Source: Prolixibacteraceae bacterium
GTDB taxonomy: Bacteria > Bacteroidota > Bacteroidia > Bacteroidales > Prolixibacteraceae
Direction: 5' to 3'
Assembly: GCA_027858715.1 (NCBI GenBank)
Contig: JAQICD010000161.1
Coordinates: 1-39,640 of the forward strand
DNA: 39,640 nt
Shown here: positions 14,931-22,700 of the stretch, one piece after another
Layout: the number at the start of each line of letters is the position of its first letter
How positions within the stretch are numbered: the stretch's first letter is position 1
The notes under the pieces: model-generated
Databases searched by the model: none
Seen by the model: the letters and a program-made list of their open reading frames with translations, nothing else
Told to the model about the DNA's origin: nothing
Position numbers and translations under genes: made by a program

Positions 14931-17846
14931 TCAAAAAGTAAACGAAATATTAAAAAGAAAATCAGTTTTATAAGGATTTGTTTGCTCATTAAACAAATAG
15001 GTAGAACGAAATCCAATTTCTAATGGAGCAATAAAACGCAGCACATGCAGGTCGGATGTTAGCTCAACACCAGTCGATTGCATTTGACCGCTGTACACAT
15101 AATTGGTCTGGCCATCGGTTGAAGTACCTGAATATTCTGCCATGTCGAAAAACAGCTTAGCCTTAAACCTTTTAAAGTACAACCAACGCCCAAGGTTTAT
15201 ATCGGGATACCAAAGTGGCAACTGATAATCGAAAGCAATGGTTGCAAGCTCGTTATTGAGCACCGATTGATATCCGCGAGGATAACGGATCCTATCACTG
15301 AAAATATATCGTCCATTTTGCTTTGTTTGGTAGCCAGTGTAAACCGACAGACCATGATTGGGTAAAAATCCGGGCAAATAAAGCCAACCCGAAGCCGAAA
15401 TTAACGACCCAAAATCGACAGCTCCAGGTAATGATTTCTGGTAAGTGATGTCGGCAATTACACCAAAGTTGGGTAACAAGTCCTGTTGCGATGATTTCAG
15501 AATGTGATATGCATAAACCCCAACATCTAAGGCATGGTATAAACCTTTCGGGTAATTATCCGGCTGGTTCTTTATGTTTGCAATATTATTGAGCCAGTAA
15601 TTCAGGCGAGGACGCAGCAAACGATAATATCTGCCCTTACTGAAATTTATGGGTATGTACATTTGTGCCGACATGCCAGTATGATTCCAGTTAAAGTATT
15701 GTTTTATCGTATCGGTTCTTACCACTTGTTCCGAGTTGTTTAAATATTGGTTAATCTGCCAGTAAGACGATTCGCGTGCACCGTTAGTGATTTCGAGATT
15801 AAAAACAGGATACCACCCCATGTATTTAAAATTCATAAAGAATTCACCTTCTTTGGTATCGGGTTTATAGCGATATCCACCAGCAAACTCCGCAGTACTC
15901 AGCATATTCTGACTGAAAAATGAAACTCCCGGATTAACAGTATAACCGTATGGGTCGATAGCCATAGGTGCCCAGCTGTGTATATTAATCAGATTCCGGA
16001 CAGACTCGTATTTTTCAGGTCTATAATCGTTTGTCGTTTCTGTGTTAAATTGTAAAACGCCGTTTTCCTGACTTGAAAGTGCCTGTGCAATTGGAAAATA
16101 ATTTTTAATTTTATCGATATTTGCCGGAGTAAATTCCAGTGAATCAACCGATACACTCCCCGGCTTAAATCCATTGGCTGTATAAAAACTGAAAGTCAGT
16201 TCGTTATTCCGAAACGATGGTGCATCGATACCAAAACGGGTATTTATCACCTTAAAAAATTGTTTCGTTTTCAAATTAACAGCGAATAAATTATCGTTTT
16301 CATTTTCGGCACAAATAAAAAACAACGTGTCGTTATGCACAACAGGATCCGAAAGTTCATTCCCACAATAAGGCAAAATGTATCGAAATTTATCATCGTC
16401 GGGCAAAAATTCAGCAATGGCTTTTTGATTGTTTTCCAGTAAAACCAAAAACAATGAAAAGCCATCATCAGCCCATGAAGGATTCATGGGATACGAACTG
16501 TCGGGAGCTTCGGTACGTTTAATTATTTCGCCGGTTTCGGTATCAATAAAAACGATATAAAAACGATATAAGTTATCGGCTTCAACTGCTGCAATTGTTT
16601 TATAATCGGGCGAAATAACGGGGGCAAACATTTTTGAATCAAACTTAAATTCCATAAGTTTTTTGCTTTCAATGTTGAATATTCGCATTAACGATTTGTC
16701 GGCGTGCTCCCAGCGCTTGTCGGGCAGATGTTCGGTCCATACAATATATTTACCGCGTACCGATGCAGATGATTTAAAAATTGCACCGGGGGTAAATAGT
16801 ACTTTCTCTTGTTCATTTTTATTAAACGATACAAACCGAGGCACATCTTTTAACGATGTACGATAAGCTACATATGTTGAATCGTTGATTTTGCTCACAT
16901 AGCGATAATTAACATATGCACTTGAACTACTGATAATTGTATCAAACCGACTTGCATTTGTTTCCAAATTAGCTTGTTCCCAGCGTGTTTCAAGAGTTGA
17001 AAATACTGCGTTATACAATTGTACTTTATTCATGTCGGTTTCAGCTTTCAACCCTTTGTCGAATGCTGTAAACGATAAAGGTTTTTGAGCAACAGTGGAT
17101 AAAACATTGTTCCACAAATCTTTTCCGTATTCTACCCTCGATTGTCCAACCATAAAATAACCCAGTTGATAATAATTTGGCACATGATGTTTGTAGGAAC
17201 CGAGATAAGCTTTATCGTATGAGTACCTGCCTTTTTCTACTATTAATGCTTTCATTTCTCGGTGAAAGCCAGGAAACCGACCACGACCACTTGTGCTTAA
17301 CGCAGTTTCGGTTGATACAGCATCGCCCTCGATAAACCAGAATGGCAGATAAGCTGCGGTTAGCAGTGCCGCTGCATGTTCGCCAAATAACCACCGTAAT
17401 AATTTAGGCATCTCCGATTCAAGCTTGTTTAGCTGCACCATATGTCGGTACTCGTGTATGGCCAGTTGCTCAAGCCAGTCTTGTGCATATATTTCCTGAT
17501 GTGGTGTGGTGTACATTTCGATGCGGCTTGGTGCCCAACCCAGAAAGGCATTCGATTTAACTGTTTCGGTATGTAGAATTACGGAAACCTTTTTCGGCTT
17601 TTGATTTAACGAAATGCCTGTAAACTTATACGACTGGCTTAACAAATCAGCAACTTCAAGCGCCTTATCTTCAAAATCTTCGGGGTAAATAACTTCAAAA
17701 TTATCCGTTTCAATTTTTTTCCATGTAATCCCACGGCGCTCCTGCCCATTGTTGAAATATTGTGTCCTTCCAACAAGCGTTACGAACAAAAACACAACGA
17801 GCAAAACAAGTCGGCTCGGAGTATTCATTTTGGGTAATTCAATCAT
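14931..17846 (-). CDS. exported HExxH peptidase-like / beta-propeller / outer-membrane barrel protein
   Basis: About 971 residues. An N-terminal signal sequence (RLVLLVVFLFVTLVG) precedes a peptidase-MA-like domain with the zinc motif HEYRH (His131, Glu132, His135 counted from the ATG at 17846) and a downstream WFIEGDA (Glu173) in the place of the third ligand of gluzincins. The middle (about 280-620) shows repeated strand blocks with WTEHLP, SPDYKTIAAVE and PSWADDGFSLFLVL, like TolB/PD40 propeller blades. The last ~340 residues are amphipathic strands ending in FLFNISFTF, with a C-terminal Phe as in outer-membrane barrels. Start: ATG 17846 or 17828 (MNTPSRL) are both possible; upstream residues in frame are not signal-like. 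Catalytic activity is inferred from the metal motif. Confidence 0.75.
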   Translation of the reverse strand: MIELPKMNTPSRLVLLVVFLFVTLVGRTQYFNNGQERRGITWKKIETDNFEVIYPEDFEDKALEVADLLSQSYKFTGISLNQKPKKVSVILHTETVKSNAFLGWAPSRIEMYTTPHQEIYAQDWLEQLAIHEYRHMVQLNKLESEMPKLLRWLFGEHAAALLTAAYLPFWFIEGDAVSTETALSTSGRGRFPGFHREMKALIVEKGRYSYDKAYLGSYKHHVPNYYQLGYFMVGQSRVEYGKDLWNNVLSTVAQKPLSFTAFDKGLKAETDMNKVQLYNAVFSTLETRWEQANLETNASRFDTIISSSSAYVNYRYVSKINDSTYVAYRTSLKDVPRFVSFNKNEQEKVLFTPGAIFKSSASVRGKYIVWTEHLPDKRWEHADKSLMRIFNIESKKLMEFKFDSKMFAPVISPDYKTIAAVEADNLYRFYIVFIDTETGEIIKRTEAPDSSYPMNPSWADDGFSLFLVLLENNQKAIAEFLPDDDKFRYILPYCGNELSDPVVHNDTLFFICAENENDNLFAVNLKTKQFFKVINTRFGIDAPSFRNNELTFSFYTANGFKPGSVSVDSLEFTPANIDKIKNYFPIAQALSSQENGVLQFNTETTNDYRPEKYESVRNLINIHSWAPMAIDPYGYTVNPGVSFFSQNMLSTAEFAGGYRYKPDTKEGEFFMNFKYMGWYPVFNLEITNGARESSYWQINQYLNNSEQVVRTDTIKQYFNWNHTGMSAQMYIPINFSKGRYYRLLRPRLNYWLNNIANIKNQPDNYPKGLYHALDVGVYAYHILKSSQQDLLPNFGVIADITYQKSLPGAVDFGSLISASGWLYLPGFLPNHGLSVYTGYQTKQNGRYIFSDRIRYPRGYQSVLNNELATIAFDYQLPLWYPDINLGRWLYFKRFKAKLFFDMAEYSGTSTDGQTNYVYSGQMQSTGVELTSDLHVLRFIAPLEIGFRSTYLFNEQTNPYKTDFLFNISFTF

Positions 17847-17949
17847 TATTTTTTCTAATTTGAGATAAATATTTGCGAAATATACAAATTGAAGCAAACA
17901 TGATGCCGATTATACCATAAATGTTTCTCCATAATTGCCGTGCATTTTC

Positions 17950-17957
17950 TATATTTG
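17950..17957 (+). promoter_or_regulatory. candidate -7 element for the WbpB-like/WbpA operon
   Basis: TATATTTG, a full TAnnTTTG match 44 bases before the ATG at 18002. A clear -33 is not seen at 19-21 bp. Confidence 0.45.
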
Positions 17958-18001
17958 TTGCTTGTATCAGAGCAAAGCCCTATATTTTAAAAACATAAAC
18001 T

Positions 18002-18835
18002 ATGAACACATTTGCCTTAATAGGAGTAGCCGGATATGTTGCTCCAAAACATCTCGACACAATAAAATTTATTGGTGGCAAACTTGTTGCTACAGTTGAC
18101 CCAAACGACAACGTAGAACTGCTTGACGAATTTTTTCCTGAAAGTGAATATTTCAAGAATTTAGCGCAATTTGAACAATATCTTGCGTCGAACAATGTGG
18201 ATTTTGTGTGCATATGCTCGCCCACTCATCTTCATTTTGAGCATATTCAACTTGCTCTAAAAAACAATTGCAATGCGATATGCGAAAGCCCGATGGTACT
18301 TTCAGTAAATGAATTAAATGAAATAAAAAAGCTTGAACAGCAGACCGGGAAAAAAGTATATAATTTACTACAGCTCAGATACCATCCTGCGATGAAGCAA
18401 TTAAAAGAAAGTGCGGCTGATAATGAAGAATCGGAAATTGAGCTGAAATACCATACTTATCGAGGCAAATGGTTTAACAAAAGCTGGAAAGGCGACAAGA
18501 GCAAATCGGGCGGAGTGCTGACGTCTCTGGGTTATCATTTCTTCGACTTATTGATTGAAGTATTTGGCAAGCCAGTAAATTTTTCGGTTTCAGAATTGAC
18601 AGAACATACAGCAACCGGCTTATTACAACTTGAAAAGGCTAAAATAACCTTCGATTTACGCAACCATGTATTACCCGATGCAGAAATAAAGCGTGAATTG
18701 AAGGTGTGCAATACCAAAATTGATTTACAGCAAACCGGCAAAGATGAATTTAGAAAATGTTACTTAGATATACTTAAAAATAAAGGATTTACAACAAGTA
18801 TAATAACACCTGTTATAGAATTATTAAACCATTAA
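18002..18835 (+). CDS. Gfo/Idh/MocA oxidoreductase, WbpB-like (UDP-GlcNAcA 3-dehydrogenase type)
   Basis: A 277-residue NAD-dependent dehydrogenase. Its start (NTFALIGVAGYVAPKHLDTIK) and the blocks VDFVCICSPTHLHFEHI, YNLLQLRYHPAMKQLK, RGKWFNKSWKGD and SLGYHFFDLL closely follow Pseudomonas WbpB, which oxidises C3 of UDP-GlcNAc-uronate on the way to UDP-ManNAc(3NAc)A. The nucleotide-sugar dehydrogenase of the same pathway follows 9 bp downstream. His179 in YHFFD is kept. Unusually, the conserved CEKP motif reads CESP (Ser96), losing the lysine normally near nicotinamide and substrate. It is about 40 residues shorter than WbpB, mostly by loss in the second half. Activity may therefore be altered; pathway placement is by similarity and context. 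Confidence 0.8.
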   Translation: MNTFALIGVAGYVAPKHLDTIKFIGGKLVATVDPNDNVELLDEFFPESEYFKNLAQFEQYLASNNVDFVCICSPTHLHFEHIQLALKNNCNAICESPMVLSVNELNEIKKLEQQTGKKVYNLLQLRYHPAMKQLKESAADNEESEIELKYHTYRGKWFNKSWKGDKSKSGGVLTSLGYHFFDLLIEVFGKPVNFSVSELTEHTATGLLQLEKAKITFDLRNHVLPDAEIKRELKVCNTKIDLQQTGKDEFRKCYLDILKNKGFTTSIITPVIELLNH

Positions 18836-18844
18836 TCAGCGCAA

Positions 18845-20155
18845 ATGAACAATACTGACAATATATTAGCAAAAGTTAAAGATAACAAAGAAATAGTAGG
18901 CATAATTGGCCTAGGATACGTTGGCCTTCCGCTGGCTGTTAGCTTTGCCGAGTCTGGAGTTACAGTTATCGGTTTCGACAAAAATCAGGATAAAGTTGAT
19001 AAAATAAACCATGGCACCAATTATATCGAAGACATACGCGATGCTGTTTTGCGCGATGTTGTTGACAAAATAAAGCTTAGTGCAACCACCGATTTTTCAC
19101 GTATTAACGAGTGCGATGCACTGCTAATTTGTGTGCCTACTCCACTCGATGTTTTCAAGAAACCAGATATGAGTTACATTGAAAGTGCCTGTACCGAAAT
19201 TGGTAAACACATGAAAGCCGGCACTTTTATCAGTCTCGAAAGTACTACCTATCCTACTACTACCGAATCGTTTATGCTGCCCATAATTGAAAAAGAAAGC
19301 GCTTTAAAACACGGGGATGACTTTTGGCTGGCTTACAGCCCCGAACGTGTTGACCCCGGCAATAAAAACTTTCACACGCGCAATACACCCAAGGTACTGG
19401 GCGCGATGACTCCCGACGGACTAAAAATCGGGGAAGCTATTTACACCAAAGCCATTGATTCGATACATCCGGTAAGCTCACCACGTATTGCCGAGATGGT
19501 AAAAATTTTGGAAAACACTTACCGGCTTGTAAACATTAGTTTAATAAACGAACTAGCACTTCTTGCGGGTAAAATGGACATCAATATTTGGGAAGTAATT
19601 GATGCAGCCAAAACCAAACCTTTTGGTTTTCAGGCTTTTTATCCCGGACCTGGCATTGGAGGGCATTGCATTCCGCTAGATCCGTTTTATCTCGAACACA
19701 TTGCCAAAAAATACAGTTTCGACCTGAGTTTGATTCATACTGCGGGGCATATTAACATGCGAATGCCGCATTACATGTACATAAAAATATCAACAGCTTT
19801 GAACCGCCATAAAAAAGCGGTTAACGGAAGCAAAATATTTTTTCTTGGAGTTGCTTACAAACCAAATATCAACGACTATCGTGAGTCGCCCGCTCTTGAT
19901 ATTATGGATACTATTATTCATAAAGGTGGTAATGTCAGTTACAACGACCCTCATATTTCAAAAGTAAAAACCAACGAAGGCAACCAGTTTCAATCGGTTG
20001 AACTCAATGAGATGACACTAAAAGAGGCCGATTGCGTTGTGCTTACAACAAACCACGATGCATTCGACGTGGATTTTATCACAAAGCATGCCGGCTTGAT
20101 TGTTGATATGCGAAATATGATAAAAGAAGGAAACGATAATGTCTATAAATTATAA
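18845..20155 (+). CDS. nucleotide-sugar dehydrogenase, WbpA/UDP-GlcNAc 6-dehydrogenase type
   Basis: A 436-residue enzyme of the UDP-glucose/GDP-mannose dehydrogenase family. It performs a two-step NAD-dependent oxidation of the sugar C6 alcohol to a carboxylate. The Rossmann motif GLGYVGLPLA (22-31), the central LLICVPTPLD and YSPERVDPGN blocks, and the catalytic Cys275 in GGHCIPLDP are intact. The C-terminal UDP-binding domain (FFLGVAYKPNINDYRESPALDI) is present. GNKNFHTRNTPKV is typical of the WbpA/WecC-like branch. With the WbpB-like gene 9 bp upstream, UDP-GlcNAc is the likeliest substrate. No aminotransferase (WbpE) or acetyltransferase (WbpD) is found nearby in the window. Confidence 0.9.
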   Translation: MNNTDNILAKVKDNKEIVGIIGLGYVGLPLAVSFAESGVTVIGFDKNQDKVDKINHGTNYIEDIRDAVLRDVVDKIKLSATTDFSRINECDALLICVPTPLDVFKKPDMSYIESACTEIGKHMKAGTFISLESTTYPTTTESFMLPIIEKESALKHGDDFWLAYSPERVDPGNKNFHTRNTPKVLGAMTPDGLKIGEAIYTKAIDSIHPVSSPRIAEMVKILENTYRLVNISLINELALLAGKMDINIWEVIDAAKTKPFGFQAFYPGPGIGGHCIPLDPFYLEHIAKKYSFDLSLIHTAGHINMRMPHYMYIKISTALNRHKKAVNGSKIFFLGVAYKPNINDYRESPALDIMDTIIHKGGNVSYNDPHISKVKTNEGNQFQSVELNEMTLKEADCVVLTTNHDAFDVDFITKHAGLIVDMRNMIKEGNDNVYKL

Positions 20156-20167
20156 ATATCGAACAAC

Positions 20168-21205
20168 ATGAAACAGAACATTAAAATAATGATGTTTATT
20201 GTTGCCTATGTTTTGGTCGCACTTAACGGAAATAGTCAGCCGGTAAAAAAAATTTATTACGGTTGGTCCTTAAGCGATGTATCGAAGCTGGAAATTGAAA
20301 ATAAATTTGGCACCATTTATTTTCATGAAACAACTACCGATTCTGTAACCATCGAAGCTACTTTTGATATCGATAATTTATCGAAAAATAATGCTGAATA
20401 CCTGGCCAATCAAGTAATCTTCGACATAAAGAAAAGCGGGCAAATTGTTTTTTCTAAAACAAGCTTTACTGATAATTTTAAAACAAGTCAGGATTTTGAA
20501 ATTATTTTCACCATACGAATACCCAAAAATTTGGAGCTGAAAATAAACAACAGTTATGGAGATGTGTACTTGCCAGATATTACAAAGAATGCTACAATTA
20601 ACATTGAATATGGCAATTTACAGGCTGGCAACATCAACACAGGCAGTGATTACACGAATATTTCAGTAAAATACGGCAAGATATCGTTTAATAACGCGCA
20701 AAAACTTGAAGCACAAATACATTACGGAGAATTGACTTGCACAAAAATTGACGATGCAATTATCGAATCTCAGTATTCTATTGTCAAAATAGATACAACT
20801 AACAAAATTACTATAAGTTCGAATTTTGATGACATCAACATTCGGCAGACTAATAATCTTGAAATAACTTCGAACTACAGCCGTTTTGCAATTGAAAAAA
20901 TTGTTGAGTCGTTGCAAATAAAAATGAAACATGGTAATTTCATAGCAAATGCTGTATCTGAATCATTTAAAGATATAAAAATAGAAAACATTTATGGCGA
21001 TATGTATTTACAAATGCCCGCCGGAATTTCCTATTTCATTGATAGTGAAACATATTACAGCGATTTAAAATTTCCTGACGGAATAATTATCAATCAGAAT
21101 ATCACCAAAGATTTCATAAGAGCAAAAACCAAAATCGGTAACGATGAGACCCAGTCAAGAGTTCAGATAAAATCGAGATTTGGAAGTGTTCATCTCACAA
21201 AATAA
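20168..21205 (+). CDS. secreted DUF4097-like repeat protein, probable beta-solenoid
   Basis: A 345-residue protein with a signal peptide (cleavage near NGNSQ-P, residue 24). From about residue 120 the chain repeats a short motif: an aromatic (or His), often Gly, then alternating residues, at 130, 148, 169, 186, 203, 220, 237, 255, 276, 297 and 338, with earlier related copies (F47). Examples are NSYGDVYL, IEYGNLQA, VKYGKISF, IHYGELTC and NIYGDMYL. Spacing of 17-21 residues is what a beta-solenoid coil needs. This fits the DUF4097/adhesin-head family seen as secreted proteins in Bacteroidota. No enzyme motif. It begins 12 bp after the nucleotide-sugar dehydrogenase and 8 bp before the thioredoxin-like gene. 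Fold is inferred; function unknown. Confidence 0.7.
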   Translation: MKQNIKIMMFIVAYVLVALNGNSQPVKKIYYGWSLSDVSKLEIENKFGTIYFHETTTDSVTIEATFDIDNLSKNNAEYLANQVIFDIKKSGQIVFSKTSFTDNFKTSQDFEIIFTIRIPKNLELKINNSYGDVYLPDITKNATINIEYGNLQAGNINTGSDYTNISVKYGKISFNNAQKLEAQIHYGELTCTKIDDAIIESQYSIVKIDTTNKITISSNFDDINIRQTNNLEITSNYSRFAIEKIVESLQIKMKHGNFIANAVSESFKDIKIENIYGDMYLQMPAGISYFIDSETYYSDLKFPDGIIINQNITKDFIRAKTKIGNDETQSRVQIKSRFGSVHLTK

Positions 21206-21213
21206 TTATCAAT

Positions 21214-22620
21214 ATGAAGCATATTTTAATAAGCATCATTCTTGTTTTTACATTAAGCATTTTGAAAGGGAATGCCAGCACTATTGAGTTGAGATGGAAA
21301 GGAATGAACGACTCGACCATTTATCTGGCGCATTATTTCGACACTAATATTTATGTAAACGACACAATTACATTGAACAGCCGGGGCGAAGGTGTTTTTA
21401 AGTCTGATTCGCTGTATGATGAAGGATTGTACCTTATCTATCAATCGGCAAACAATTATTTCGATTTTTTGATAGGTGAAAACCAGAACATTAAAATAGA
21501 GGCCACTTACCCTGTTTCCATCGTCGAAATTCATATTGAAGGCGCTGAAGTAAGCAGCAAATTTGCTCAATATCAGAAACTAATAAAAGAAAAATCGGAG
21601 CAAAAGAGAATACTTTCGGAAACATTAAAAAGCAGCAACAGCAATGCCGAACGCGAAGAAGTCCAAAGCACTATTCAAAGCCTTGATGAAGAGATAAAAA
21701 CTTTTATGGCTAGCGAAATAGCCAACAATGCAAACAATATGTATGGTGTTTTTCTGAAAGCAGCCAACAGTATAGTTCCACCAGAACCCGATGTTGATAA
21801 AAGCCATCCGAAGTTCGATTCAATAGCATGGTTTCAACGGTACAATTACAACCGTGACCATTATTTAGACGGTATTGATTTTTCAGATGAGCGAATACTT
21901 AAAACACCTCTTTTGCATTCAAAATTAAACACTTACTTCAATCAAATTCTGATTCAGACTCCCGATTCCATTATTCCGCAAATGAAAAACGTTCTCCATA
22001 AAGCTGAACAAACCCCTAAAATGTATCGTTATGTGTCGCAATTTTTGCTGAATAACAGTACACAATCAAAAATTATGGGAATGGATGCCGTATTTGTTGC
22101 CATTGCCGATGAAGTATATTTAAGCGGAAAAGCTTTTTGGGCAGAACAGGAAACACTGAAAAAAATTGCCGAAGAAGCATACCTGGCACGTCCAAACCTC
22201 ATTGGTAATAACGCTCCCGAGCTTGTTATGGAAGATCTCAACGGCGAATACAAAAGTCTGCACGAAATACAGGCAGATTATACTATACTAGTATTTTACG
22301 AATACGACTGCGGACATTGTAAAAGAGATATTCCCAATTTATACAACGATGTATTTTTGAAATATATTGATAAAAATATTGAGGTATTTGCCGTTATGAT
22401 GAACGACGACAAGAAAAAATGGTCTGAATTCGTTGATGAAAAAGAAATAACGGGCTGGTACAACGTTTGGGATCCCGATCATAGCACCAAATTCAGATAC
22501 AAATACAATGTAAAAATGACACCCTTGATTTATTTGCTGGATAAAGACAAAAAAATTGTTGCCAAGAAAATCGACAGGGAGAATTTGATAAGGTTAATTG
22601 ATTCGTTGCTCAAAGAATAA
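21214..22620 (+). CDS. periplasmic thioredoxin-fold protein with DUF4369/DUF5106-like domains
   Basis: A 468-residue exported protein (signal peptide to about residue 21, GNAS). Residues ~23-115 resemble the DUF4369 beta-sandwich of Bacteroidota TlpA-like proteins. Residues 120-170 are charged and helical. About 175-325 correspond to a DUF5106-like helical region. The C-terminal ~140 residues are a TlpA/AhpC-type thioredoxin fold with Cys366-Gly-His-Cys369 (YDCGHCKRDIPNL) and the cis-Pro segment KMTPLIYLL. It probably reduces or exchanges disulfides in the periplasm. Last gene of the four-gene operon, 8 bp after the solenoid protein. Confidence 0.83.
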   Translation: MKHILISIILVFTLSILKGNASTIELRWKGMNDSTIYLAHYFDTNIYVNDTITLNSRGEGVFKSDSLYDEGLYLIYQSANNYFDFLIGENQNIKIEATYPVSIVEIHIEGAEVSSKFAQYQKLIKEKSEQKRILSETLKSSNSNAEREEVQSTIQSLDEEIKTFMASEIANNANNMYGVFLKAANSIVPPEPDVDKSHPKFDSIAWFQRYNYNRDHYLDGIDFSDERILKTPLLHSKLNTYFNQILIQTPDSIIPQMKNVLHKAEQTPKMYRYVSQFLLNNSTQSKIMGMDAVFVAIADEVYLSGKAFWAEQETLKKIAEEAYLARPNLIGNNAPELVMEDLNGEYKSLHEIQADYTILVFYEYDCGHCKRDIPNLYNDVFLKYIDKNIEVFAVMMNDDKKKWSEFVDEKEITGWYNVWDPDHSTKFRYKYNVKMTPLIYLLDKDKKIVAKKIDRENLIRLIDSLLKE

Positions 22621-22700
22621 CGTTCGTTTATCAAAATAAATTACAAATGCTTGCAGGATAAATAAATATTGTTTTTTTTTATGGAAAATTGTGGGACCTA

